Shown here: in pieces, positions 48,961 to 59,330 of the stretch
How the letters are laid out: the number at the start of each line of letters is the position of its first letter
How positions within the stretch are numbered: the first letter of the stretch is position 1
Source of the DNA: Lumnitzera littorea
Lineage: Eukaryota > Streptophyta > Magnoliopsida > Myrtales > Combretaceae
Length of the DNA stretch: 64,000 bases
Assembly: GCA_024138015.1 (NCBI GenBank)
Contig: JAMXBB010000006.1
Coordinates: 76,883,320 to 76,947,319, forward strand
Reading direction: 5' to 3'
Translations under genes and position numbers: made by a program
Notes under the pieces: model-generated
What the model was told of the DNA's origin: nothing
Databases searched by the model: none
The model's input: only the letters and a program-made list of their open reading frames with translations

Positions 48961-49246
48961 CAAGGTAAGGCACGCTCACTAAAGCACAAGGTGCAAAAGC
49001 GCTAAGACTCTCGCTTAGAGAAAAAAGCAGCTGAAGAGGAAAAGATTAAAAACAGATATCAACCTCTATCATTCAAATTTGAAAAATAATAGAAGGATAA
49101 GATAGTAAATATACTAAAAAGACAAAAACTTAATAATATAAACATATAATATAAACTATAGGAAAACCTAAGTAGCCCTACCTTCTCAATCTACTTCCTA
49201 TGTACACAAAGCAACATCTTGCAATATCTTATAATATATTTATTAA
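48961..49246. other. Short unassigned spacer
   Basis: Contains 'aaggcacgctcactaaagca' and 'gcgctaagactctcgcttag'; no gene recognised. Confidence 0.4.
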
Positions 49247-50201
49247 TGGATTTTCGACCTTTGGCTCACTTATTCACACACACCTTAGAGGTCTCTAGTT
49301 CTTCACCATGAGAATTCTCTTTCATCATCCTGTCGAAGATGAAAAATGGTACAAGAAAGAATGATGGCTAAACTCTTTAAAAACTACGAGTGAGTACAAC
49401 CTATTTTGCTCTATTCCTTATACCAACACCGACTATGCTCTTACCGAGGACCCTTTATCGAGTGATGAGAACTAAAGCCCCATGTCAACTCCTACTCAAA
49501 CATCTAGTATTGAGAGTTTCCTATTAAGTGATGAAACACAAGCTTTTGTCGACCAAATACTTATCTTTCATCCCTCTACTTCTCTTTGAGCATCCCTTAC
49601 TCATCTCAACAACTCTAAAGCTACTACGTCATATTCCAGCTCAGTTGCTGTACCCATGGATTCTTTTCTTAATGAGCTATCACCTGTCTCTTTTACTTAA
49701 CATTATACTTTTATTCTTTTTGTCCTTTGTCACTTGTCCCTTTTACCATTTTCGTATGTATTAGGAATTTCCTTTTTATGTGTGCCTTTTTATAATTTTT
49801 CTCATTTTTAATGTTATCCTAAAAATTTATTATAACTAATTCCTTCTCTTTATAGTCAAAATATCAATCATTCCTTACAAACATATTAAATATACTTGGT
49901 CATTGCAAGACATTTTCTCTAAATTAATTTCCATACACTCTTATCTAGTTTTGTCAAGTAGCTGAAAATTAGTAGTTGGTGAATCTTAACATTAACTTAT
50001 ACGTTATATCAAGTAAAGTGCCAAGTCATGTTCTGTTCGTAGATGAATCATATCCTCCAAGTAGCTTCACATCAGCTACTACATTAAGTTTGCCAAACTT
50101 ACCATTCTGTTTCCTTCAATACTTTAAATGACCCATTTGGTTCTCTTTTCCTACAATAAGTCTTAGTAATAACTAAACTTCTAGGCACATAATATAATTC
50201 A
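49247..50201 (+). mobile_element. 5' LTR of a Ty3/Gypsy element
   Basis: Starts TGGATTTTCGACCTTTGG at 49247 and ends ...TAATTCA at 50201, immediately before a primer-binding site. The first ~360 bases are repeated at 55750-56104 (for example 'caccctattttgctctattc' versus 'caacctattttgctctattc'), showing the two are an LTR pair. The ORF at 49528-49764 lies inside and is chance. Confidence 0.8.
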
Positions 50202-50213
50202 TGATATCAGAGC
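50202..50213 (+). promoter_or_regulatory. Primer-binding site (tRNA-iMet type)
   Basis: tgatatcagagc directly follows the LTR; the usual plant PBS complementary to initiator tRNA-Met is TGGTATCAGAGC, so there is one mismatch. Confidence 0.8.
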
Positions 50214-50814
50214 TTGAGGTTGTAACTAAAAGCTGTGTTACGGTAATTCCTACAATTCTGTTGTTTATTATACTTTGTTTTCATTTAGAAGAATAAAGTA
50301 AGTTGTAATTGACTATTTGATTAGTAATTTCTATGTGTGTGAGAATCTCTTGCATGAAGAGTATTTTTCTAAAGCTTTGTTGTAAGAATGTCGAATCCTA
50401 GCTTCCAAGGAGAGATTAACGATGCCAAGAGTGATACTCGTAGTCATATTACCCAACAAGCATCATGTACTATTGATAAGCAAATACAAGACCTTACTAT
50501 TATTATGACTGATAACTCTGATTTTAAACATATTCCATATGGTGATTTTATAGCATTTACCGTACATTTTTGGTTTTCTTTAAAGAAATCGATACTTACT
50601 TGAGTAAAATGTTGATTTTAGGGTTTAAATGCGTTCTAAGCTCGAAAACGAAGAAAAGGAATCAAGTTTCACTCAATTCCGACTTCAAACGAAGAAGTTA
50701 TGAAGTTTTGAAGTTGTATAGAAATTTTGCCTTAGTGCAGAAAGTTACACGACCTGAGGACACGGCCATGTCCCAGGCCGTGTCTGGTGACGAAAATAAA
50801 ATCCGTATAATACA

Positions 50815-50824
50815 AATATATAAG
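50815..50824 (+). promoter_or_regulatory. TATA box of the solo LTR
   Basis: atatataagggg in the middle of the LTR, a position normal for the U3 core promoter. Confidence 0.5.
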
Positions 50825-50892
50825 GGGATCTTAGGGTTTAAAAAAAATGGAGAGACATTACAGAAACGGAGAAACACAAGAGACGAGAGGAG

Positions 50893-51005
50893 ATTTAAGA
50901 ACAACATCAATCAAGAAGCAAGAACAACATCAATCAAGAAGCAGGAACAACATCAAGAAAGAGGCGAAACAACATCAAGAAAGAGGGAAACAACATCAAC
51001 TTCAA
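50893..51005. repeat. Short tandem repeats, 'aacaacatcaa' type
   Basis: Five to six copies of a ~20-bp unit ('gaagcaagaacaacatcaa' and variants) in tandem within the solo LTR. Confidence 0.85.
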
Positions 51006-52539
51006 GATTAGAGAGATTGTTCATCAATCAAAAGGGGTTTCCATGTTTTATTTTATATTATTGATGAAACTCGTTTTTAGATTCATTATGATAGCTTAGA
51101 ATTCGAGTATTTAGGATTATGGAACCTAGGGTTTCATGTGATTCTTGGATTGATTTAAAAATTTCAATAAAGTTTCTATCTTTTCTTGATTCAATTATGT
51201 TGTTTAATTGTTGATTGATAATTCTAGAGTATCAATATATGATATTATGCATGTTGATTGAGAAATTGCACGTGTAATTAGATCTTAGCATAATTGAAGA
51301 GAATTACATGTATACTTAGAGATAAGATACATGTTTCTTCCGAAAAGTTGATTGTTTGTGTAGGAATTCATTATACATTAATGCAATTTTAAGTTATATT
51401 ACTAAGTGAAGAGATTCCGGTAAATAATTTAGAATTAGGGTTAATATGCTTGAGAAAGATATTAGCTTTAATTGTGAATCCCTCCGGTTAAGAATTATAG
51501 AAACTAAATTGAATATATTTTAAAAAGGTTACATGTTAAACACTAGGGGAAATAATTCCTAAATACATTATTGCATACTTGAAGTCGTTTGTAGTTTTAT
51601 TGCTTTCTAATTTGCGTAATTAAGTTTCATAAGTAGTTTAGTTATTAATTTCAGTATTTTTAATTCATTCAACTCATCACAATTTTCCGGTTAGATAATA
51701 AAGCTAAAGTTAATATTAGTACTCAAAATCTCTGAGGGATCGACTCGGACTCATATCCGCTATATTAAAATTGATAGGTGCGCTTGCCTCGTATCAATGA
51801 CCAATTTAGCTGTCTCGGTAAAAAGAGTCTTAAAAACTAAGTTGTAAGAGAGAGTTGTCATTGAACATGGCCGAGGAATGATAGATAGGCCAAGAAAACA
51901 AATAGATGAACAACGAGCTCCAAAGCTTCTTCGTATGAACCAAGCTCTACCCCGTCATGCCGACAAAGTTGCAAGAAGAAGACTCAAGCTGGATGAACTT
52001 AAGGAATTTGATAAAGAGGAACAATACAATGTTGAGGAGCGTATCCTGAGAGCACCCTAAGAAACTGAGCATCTTAAAGTATAACTTCTAAACTTTAGTG
52101 GATCTGGTAATGCTGATAACTACTTAGATTAGAAGAAAAAGATCAAAAAAATATTTGACTTCTATACCTATGAGGATATTGTTTGTATTAGAGTAGCTGC
52201 ATCAGAGTTTTCTAATACGCAGTAATGTAGTGAAAAAGGTTGCAGAATGTGCGCCAGAGAGCATGCCAAGAGATTCAAACATGGAATGAAATGAAGAGAG
52301 TTTAGAGAAATTAGTTTTTTCCAAAATACTATGAACAAGACACCTTCCGATGCCTCCAAAATTTGAAGTAAGGCTGCAAGTTAGTCATAATAATCAAGGG
52401 AGACAAACTTTAATTCGAAGTGTAGAATGCTATTAAAGGAGAGGAGGAGGTTGAAGTTGGCCTAAGGCTAGAGGATTTTCAAAAAGACCTCGATGCCCTT
52501 ACACTTGAAGAAAAGGCCAAATACTGTTTTGTTGCGCAT

Positions 52540-52990
52540 TAATCTCTTAGCACTTTTGTAGCTGATGAGAATGCACAAAGGGAGAATCTTTTCCTCATAA
52601 ATTGCCAAATGAATGGCAAGTTGTGCACATTAATCATTGATGGAGGACACTATACCAATGCTATAGCATAGGGAGTAGTGAAGGCTATAAAATTGCTAAC
52701 TCTTCCACACCTTAAGCCATATAAGATTCATTGGCTAAACCAGAAGAGAGGTTTGTCAGTTGCCGAGCAGGTTAGAGTGCCAATTGCCATTGGCAATAGG
52801 GATAAGGACGAGGTGTATGATATTCTACCTATATTCGATTCGCACATCTTACTCGCCCAACTTTGGTTATTTAACTTGAAGGTATTACACTATGAGTATA
52901 AGAACACCTATATATTCTAAAAAAACGAGAAAAAAGTTATACTGACCCTTATAAGTCCTAAGAAAATGCAAGAGGCACAAAAGAAGGTTA
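52540..52990 (+). pseudogene. Ty3/Gypsy protease remnant
   Basis: NCQMNGKLCTLIIDGGHYTN near 52600-52660 is the retropepsin active site of plant chromovirus-type Gypsy elements (usual form LIIDxGSxxN), with the catalytic Asp present. After a stop near 52668 an open piece (52678-52920) continues KAIKLLTLPHLKPYKIHWLN, and IGNRDKDEVYDILP, which correspond to the family's PYKLQWL and (I/V)GxxYxDEVxCDV blocks. The sequence ends in a lysine-rich linker toward RT. It is a clear member but has at least two stops. Confidence 0.8.
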
Positions 52991-53149
52991 TCAGATCACT
53001 CTAACGGAAGACCTTAATAATTTCTTGAACTCAATTCACCTGTAAAGTCAAGGCTAAGGAGTGTGTACTCCTTTTAATAAGGGAACTTTTGAAGTTGAGA
53101 GAAGTGGAGAACTTACCGATTGAGGTGAGAACTTTACTAAAAGAGTATG

Positions 53150-54090
53150 CTAACCTATTTCTGACTAAGATGCCGAAAAGTTTACCACCCATAAGAGGTA
53201 TTAAACACTACATTGACCTTTAGTTAGGAGCTGTGCTACCAAACCAACTTACCTATAGGCTTAATCCTAAGCAAGCAACCTAATTGAAGAAACAAATAGA
53301 TGAATTTATGGATTACAGGTATGTACAAAAGAGCATGAGCCCATTTGTCGTACCTACCATTCTAATACCGAAGAAAGATAGGTTGTGAAGAATGTGCATT
53401 GACAGCCATACCATCAACAAGATTACTATTAAGGACCGATATTTGATCCCATAATTGAATGATATGCTCGATAAGTTATATGGTGCTTGCATATTTTCAA
53501 ATATTGACCTGAAAAATAACTATCATCAGATATGAATAAGATTGGACAATGAATGGAAAATTGCTTTCAAAATAAAGAATGGTCTGTTCAAGTGGTTGGT
53601 GATGTTGTTTGGTCTAACGAATGCACCGAGTACTTTTATGCAGCTCATGAATCATGTACTGAGGACACTAATTAACAAATGTATTATGGTTTATTTTAAT
53701 GACATTTTGGCTTACAGTGCCGATCTCATCGCTTATGTTGAGCATTTAAGATCAGTATTTGATATCCTCCATGCTGAGAGATTGTTCGGTAATCTAAAGA
53801 AATGCATATTTTGCCAAGAGGTTGTATTCTTTAGATATATTGTTTCAGAGGAAAGAGTTTAAGTGGATGATAAGAAAGTCATAACTATTCTTGAGTGGCC
53901 TATATCGACTAATACTGTTGAAGTTAAGAGCTTCCATAGTCTAGCTCCATTCTACTGAAAATTCATTTGGAACTTCAATTCCATAACAGCGCCATTAATT
54001 GAACCGAGTAGGAAGAATTCTGAGTTTAGGTAGTCGGAGAAAGCTCAAAAAAGTTTTGAAGATATAAAATCTAAATTAATTGCTACCCCA
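53150..54090 (+). pseudogene. Ty3/Gypsy reverse transcriptase remnant
   Basis: Blocks run in order: LPPIRGIKHYIDL, YVQKSMSPFVVPTILIPKKD, MCIDSHTINKITIKDRYLIP, ACIFSNIDLKNNYHQI, then the open segment 53542-53862 with LVMLFGLTNAPSTFMQLMN and MVYFNDILAYS. The palm motif reads YFND where YFDD or YVDD is expected, so one catalytic Asp has become Asn. Several other stops (for example in the D-L-K-N-N-Y-H-Q-I region) confirm decay. The block wording (MCIDSxxINKIT, GLTNAPSTF) places it among plant chromovirus-like Gypsy elements. Confidence 0.88.
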
Positions 54091-54490
54091 GTATTCGCCT
54101 TACTAGATTTTGAAAAAGTTTTTGAAGTTGAATGTGATGCATATTGTTCTTATGCAAGAATACTAACACATTGTTTACTTCAACGAGAAACTTAAAAAAG
54201 CTACCTTAAATTATTTGGCCTATTATAAGAAGTTTTATGCCTTTGCCCGAACACTACAGAACTAGCAACATTACCTGTTGTCGAGAGAATTCATCATCTA
54301 ATTCGATCATGAATCTCTTAAACACCTCCGAAGACAACAAAAACTTTCTTAGCGTCATGCCAAATGGGTCAAGTTCTTAGAAACTTTCTATTATGTTATC
54401 AGATATAAGAAGGGGAACACAAACACTGTAACTAATGCTCTTTCTCGTCGTCATACCTTCATCACAACCATGTAGGCCAAGGTACTAAGG
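54090..54490 (+). pseudogene. Ty3/Gypsy RNase H remnant
   Basis: VFEVECDAYCSYARIL carries the first RNase H acidic residue (family: FxVxxDAS). Later, in another frame, HYLLSREFII, then DHESLKHLRRQQKLS, RHAKWVKFLETF, and TNALSRRH (about 54260-54455) follow the usual order; the last is the family's (V)ADALSRR. Stops separate the pieces. Confidence 0.8.
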
Positions 54491-54559
54491 TTTAGCACCT
54501 TAATTGATTAATATGATCACAACCCGTATTTTAGGCCCCTAATGGCCAAATGCAACATT

Positions 54560-55711
54560 AGAGTAGCTATCGACAGATTATATTTAAGCTAAGGGTTCCT
54601 GATGAAGGGGAAGTAAATTTGTGTGCCAAGTGACTCGACCAAAGAGCTACTCATCCGAGAAGCTCATGCTAGAGGCTTAGCTAGCCATTTTGGAGAAAAG
54701 AGAACAATTGAGATATTGAAAGAACATTTTTACTAGTACGAGATAATGAAGGATGTACGCCAAATTCTTGAGAGATGCGAGATGTGTGAACATGCGAAAG
54801 GAAGAAGAGAACTATATAAAGAGTACATACCCTTACCCATACCTAAGCGCCCTTGAACCAATCTAAGCATAAATTTTATACTCGACCTTCCCTAAATGCC
54901 GAGAAGACATAACTTAATTATAATGATAATCGATTGGTTCAGCAAGATGAGCTAATTCATTCCCTGCTACAGAATTAATGATGCTTTATCTACTGCTAAT
55001 CTCTTTCTACAGGAAATTGTACATTTGCATAGAGTGTCCAAAAGCATTGTATATAACCGTGACTCGAAGTTTACTAGCTTCTTCTAGAGGACATTATAGA
55101 AAAAACTCAGCACTAACCTTATATACAGTACTTCTTGTCACCTATAGATATATGGTTAGACCGAAATAGTAAACAAGACAATTGACAACCTCCTACGAAC
55201 TACTGTTGAGAAGAATTTACATGATTGGAACATATGCCTACCTATTATTAAGTTCGCTTACAACCGATCGACTCACAGTTCGACAAGAAAGTCACCTTTT
55301 GAGGTAATCTATGGACTTAACCCGAACTTACCCTTAAATATGGCTATCAACCTAGCCATTCAATGGAAAAGTCGACCCAGCCTGTAATGCATTGAGGAAT
55401 TTTAAAAGTTATATCAAAGGATTACCGAACAACTGATGTAAACTATGGTTTGACAGAAAGAGCAAGGAAGCCAAGAAAGGAGACGAGTGGTTTACAATCT
55501 CGGAAACCTTTTTTGGGTCCACCTCAATAAGGAGCGTTTCTTTAGAAAAAAGATGAATAAGCTTTCCCCCAAATTAAACAGATCTTTTAAGATCCTTAAG
55601 CGTATCAACGATAATGATTATGAGCTTGAGCTACTTGATGGATATGGTTTATTTGCCACATTTAATGTCGTTGACTTGATGTCCTATGTGCTTGATAAGG
55701 AAGTGGACTAA
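54560..55711 (+). pseudogene. Ty3/Gypsy integrase remnant
   Basis: The HHCC zinc-binding region shows HARGLASHFGEKRTIEILKE and CEMCEHAKGRR (about 54640-54810). The catalytic core is strongly degraded: IIDWFSKM near 54930 and the NRDSKFTSFF area near 55050 (here the D of the usual SDRDxxF is N), then PFEVIYGLNP near 55300. The C-terminal part is open at 55487-55711: LFWVHLNKERFF, NRSFKILKRIND, LFATFNVVDL, matching the G-x-K-L-x-P-K-x-x-G-P-(F/Y) region and NxFNVxDL end of plant chromovirus-type integrases. I see no chromodomain before the stop at 55709-55711. Confidence 0.82.
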
Positions 55712-55749
55712 GATTTGAGAGCAAATCTTCAACAAACCCGAGGAGCTGA
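55712..55749 (+). promoter_or_regulatory. Polypurine-tract region before the 3' LTR
   Basis: gaggagctga (about 55740-55749) immediately precedes the LTR start TGGGTTTC. It is only partly purine, as expected of a decayed copy. In this lineage the PPT overlaps the last codons and is close to the LTR. Confidence 0.45.
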
Positions 55750-56104
55750 TGGGTTTCTAACCTTTGGCCCACTTACTTGCATACACCTTAGAGACTTTTG
55801 GTCTCTCACCATAAGAATTTTCTCTTGTCATTTTGCCAAGAACAAAAAAAAATAGATGAAAGAATCATGATTGAACTCCTTAAGAGCAACAAGTGGATAC
55901 ACCCTATTTTGCTCTATTCCTTCTACCGACGTTGACTACTCTCCTGCCAAAGACCCTTTACTGAGTAATGAGAACCAAGGCCCCATACCAATTCCTACTC
56001 AAACCTCCAATGCCGAGAGCTTTCTGCTGAGTGACTAGACATAGGCTTCTGTCAGTCGAGTACTTATTTTTTGTCCCCCTACTTCTCTTAAATCCCTTAC
56101 TTTG
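55750..56104 (+). mobile_element. 3' LTR of the Ty3/Gypsy element, truncated
   Basis: Similar to 49247-49605 over about 355 bases, starting TGGGTTTCTAACCTTTGGCCC. After 'cttctctt.aatcccttact' (56080-56104) similarity to the 5' LTR stops, so the 3' end is deleted or replaced. Without it, no target duplication can be verified for this element. Confidence 0.75.
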
Positions 56105-57490
56105 GCAAATATATCATAAAAGCGATTGTTGTTAAGTTTCATTAACTCAACCTTCAACAACTTTAACTTGATATCAAGGTGCCTTCTATAGGTTAGTTCC
56201 AAACTTGTGATAGGGAAAAGAAATTAATATTGTCATTCCTTAGCATCTTTACTAGCCATCAAAAGACAAGTTGATTTGTCAAAATAATATCTAATAAATT
56301 AATGTAAGGTCCTTATAATTGTGATGAAAGAGAACCTAATTAATGTTTTTAAGTAAGAAACTCACTGGCCCTTCCATGGATCCAGAAGAGGCATTACATT
56401 CAAGAGACTATGGATCCACATCTGTTCCTAGCACCATTCCTTACTCATGACATAAAAAACCTAAATGGGTTTATTCCTTTGCTAATTACAAATGAGTTAT
56501 TACATTCAAAATTCTCTATACATTCTGAATTGACCCCTTCTTATGCTTCAATCAAGCAAATGAAGCCATCACGGCACAGATCATGATTCTTCATTTATCA
56601 TCCTATAGCCTTCGCAATGTTTAAGCAGGAATGGCAAGATCACACATACCAACCCAAAAGCCAATATAGTAGAAGGGATGCAAGGGAGCCATACTCCTGT
56701 CTCAAATTTATTTCATCATATGCATGTAAGATCCAACATTTTTTCTCCCCTTTGGGAAATAGCTCCTTTCATGCAAATACAGTCATAGTATTCCAACATT
56801 AATTGCTAGGGAAGCAAAGTTTCTCCATGGAAGTTACATATGCATATCAACATAAAACAATTTATAACCAAATTGATGTCTTCCTTATCTTTAAAAGAAA
56901 AAAATCATATTTATTTACAATATGAAAAATATAAATACATATATAAGCCTATAACTCCAGAAATAGGCATACTCATAATTGTTTCAGCAATACCATTTCA
57001 ATGTGCCAAGATCACAGTCGTTTTAAATTTTTACTTCTCCACCATGGACAGCAAAAGTTGCTATATTGCACAAGCAGCTAATGGACGAGCTTATCCTCTA
57101 ACACATGAACAAATGAAAGAAGGGCATTTGGAATAACATTTGCATCATAAGTGAACAAAAACTCCAAACTAACCAAAAGCCGTGTAATTATACGTGTATA
57201 TTTAAACATGCGTATATACATGTTTTTCTGTCTTCCTTCTTTCTTCCCTAGCAATGAATCGATTCCCGTAAAGGGACCCTTCTACATTACAGATTAATTA
57301 CCACAATCTTGTTGAAATTCAATTTAACCTTGTACACATAGAATCACTTAATCTACATCAAACCCAATTTAAAATGTTTCTTCAATCCCAGATTAAGTAC
57401 ACCCAATACACGAATATCCTAGAAACGAAACCTTAAAGTGAAGCTAATCAAACAGAAATATCAAAGGAGCAGTCGTTTCAAGGAGGAAGC
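56105..57490. other. Unassigned sequence
   Basis: No exon or repeat recognised with confidence. The open frame at 56840-57136 is on the plus strand, has a low-complexity start and resembles no family. Confidence 0.4.
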
Positions 57491-57495
57491 ATACC

Positions 57496-57660
57496 TGAAT
57501 AAGTTCCAAAATTGGTTCTTTCTGTCTGAGTTGTGAGCTTGAAATATCAACTACTAAAATACTCAAGGAAGGACAGCATAAAAGGCTCCAATACGTTGTC
57601 GTTGCTGAGACGGAGGATACCGGAAAGTGCTCGGTGACTTACCCAAGTTGATTTTTTCCC
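57496..57660 (-). other. Candidate 5' exon (minus strand) with splice donor
   Basis: GC content and complexity are higher than the surroundings. The minus-strand frame ...SLLCCPSLSILVVDISSSQL followed by RQKEPILELIQ ends at a donor-like CAG|GTATGC (57496/57495). Upstream is a stretch resembling a 5' untranslated region (cgacaacgtattgg...), with in-frame stops before it in other frames. I recognise no family. It could be a 5' UTR exon of an unknown gene or chance; its link to the pseudouridine synthase remnant 17 kb downstream is only speculation. Confidence 0.2.
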
Positions 57661-58855
57661 CCACAGATTTAAGAAGGGTTTAAGAAACTAGTTTGAAATT
57701 CAGGCAAAAAGCTTGAAGTCGCACAGAAGAAATCCAATTGTCCAGTCAGTCCACATGGTTACGTTAACTAAACTAGCTTAGAAGGCAATCGGTCTAGTGC
57801 CCAAGAAATTCAAGACAAAGATTTTTAAGTAGAAAACATTATTGTAGTTTTTTCTTTGCAATCAAATCAAACCAATATAAATGTGTAAAAAATTTATGTT
57901 TCATAATTTAAAATGAAGGTGGAAATCTAAGCAAATGAGAAAAAAAAAGAGTGGGAAGTTTTCCACTTTTAAAATCACAATTTTTCTCTTCAATTTTGGA
58001 GAGAAAGCGGTGGAAATGAGTGAAAATAAAATGAAGTTATAAAAACATCCCTATCATATATATTTGTTAAATAAAAGTAAGGATAATATAGTTTATTAAA
58101 TCACTCATTTCCTTTTATTTCCTCCTTAAATGTCCAAACACAATATAATATTACTATTTTCTTTCTTTCTTTTCATTTCTTTTGATCTCTACTACTTTCT
58201 ACCCATTTTATCTCTTCTACAGTTTGCCAAACATAATGTTGGTCTTAAACCCCATGTACCTTAAAATCTACCCATATTATCATTTTATCTAAAAGACTAA
58301 AACCTTAAGTCTCAAACCCTACCAAAACCCCCTCATTTTACTTATTTTCTTTTCATTTACGTCACCCTCCTTCCTCTTAGCTAAAACATGCTCTTAAAAT
58401 TTCAAATATTCAAGAAAAACCCATTTTTAAGCTCCTTTAAAGTGACATTCTATTCTCTTTTTCTAGTGAAAAGCCTTCATTCTCATGGATTTTATTAGCA
58501 TTTTTTTAGTAATTTGAATTTTGTGTTTGAGATTCAAAACTTAGATTCACTCATTGCAAGTAACCTTTACTCTTACATCTTGTTCTTTAATTTAAAGTAG
58601 GCGTTTTTTAATTTATTTGTGAGTTTTATGATTAAATAGGTGTTTAAGTTGAAATTTGTGGTTTTCATTGAGTAAAAAGGAGTTTAAGTGATGGGTAATT
58701 GAATGTTGAAGTATACTTAAGGTTAGGATAAAGTTTTGAAGAGAAAAAATATTGGGAATTGAAAGCTTTCAAAGGAGGAAAAGATGTCTAATTGCTACTG
58801 GAAGGGACACAATCATATTGTTGACCATACATATTAAGGGGAAAAATATGTCACG
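57661..58855. other. Unassigned AT-rich sequence
   Basis: No gene recognised. Poly-purine and poly-T stretches occur, and the plus-strand frame at 58752-58964 overlaps the tandem repeats described next. Confidence 0.4.
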
Positions 58856-59330
58856 GAAAGTGACACAACCAAATAACATAGTTGTGTCGCTGATCATGTC
58901 ATGTAATGAATTTCAAGTGTTCTTTTCTTGTGATTTTCTTAACCAAACATTTTTCTATTCTTAATATATAATTCCAACTAACTTTCTTTAAGAAAAAATT
59001 CCAACTTTTATGGAAAAAAAAAAATCAAATTTTGACACAATTAAGCGACATAGTCATGTCGAGCTACAACTTCATTGGAAACCTTTTCCTTATTGTTTTC
59101 TTAACCAAACATTTTCCCACTCATAATTCTTGGCTCCAACTAATTTTATTTTGTGAAAAAAAAAAACTCTAACTTTTGTAAAAATAGTCGAATTTTGACA
59201 TAACCAAGCAACATAGTCATGTTGCAAACTATATCGAGTTAGGAACTTTATGTAAACCTTTTCTTGTTGTTCCTCTTAACCAAACTTAATGAAACTTTTT
59301 CCTAACATTAATATTTAGTTCCACTTGGCA
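58856..59330. repeat. Three tandem repeats (~163-173 bp) with palindromic cores
   Basis: Units start near 58861, 59034 and 59197, each with a 'tgaca(c/t)aa(c/t)(c/t)aa' head, a 'g(c/t)gacatagtcatgtcg' like core (59045-59061 is nearly self-complementary) and a tail 'ttcttaaccaaac(a)tttt(c/t)c'. The first and third cores are variants (aacatagttgtgtcg and caacatagtcatgttgc). No coding sequence. Confidence 0.85.

Larger units (their letters stand above)
50510..51796 (+). mobile_element. Solo LTR (Athila/Tat-like, third family) inside gag, TSD atgac
   Basis: Starts TGATAACTCTG at 50510 and ends CGTATCA at 51796, with the target duplication atgac at 50505-50509 and 51797-51801. Internal marks typical of plant Athila/Tat LTRs are 'ttccgacttcaaacgaagaa', 'cacggccatgtcccaggccg' (50761-50780), a TATATAAGG promoter core at about 50817 and 'gatcgactcggactcatatc' near the 3' end. 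The open frame 50570-51064 belongs to this LTR and is not a gene; its Q/R/T-rich part comes from a short repeat 'aagaacaacatcaa...' at 50893-51000. Confidence 0.92.
50388..52520 (+). pseudogene. Ty3/Gypsy gag, split by a solo LTR
   Basis: The gag frame opens at ATG 50388 (MSNPSFQGEIND...) and reads IQDLTIIM up to the insertion at 50509. It resumes at 51797 with MTNLAVSVKRV and stops soon after. A second open piece (51878-52060) is charged and helical (ADKVARRRLKLDELKEF). The gag core follows near 52090 (LNFSGSGNADNYLD, stop, KKKIKKIFDFYTYED), matching the retrotransposon gag pattern F-x-G-x-x-x-x-x-x-YLxW. Multiple stops follow. The frame agreement on both sides of the LTR is direct evidence that the LTR is a later insertion. 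Confidence 0.75.

Noticed and set aside
50570..51064. 164-codon open frame rich in Q, R and T
   Set aside because: Part of the solo LTR (50510-51796); the protein-like look comes from short tandem repeats.
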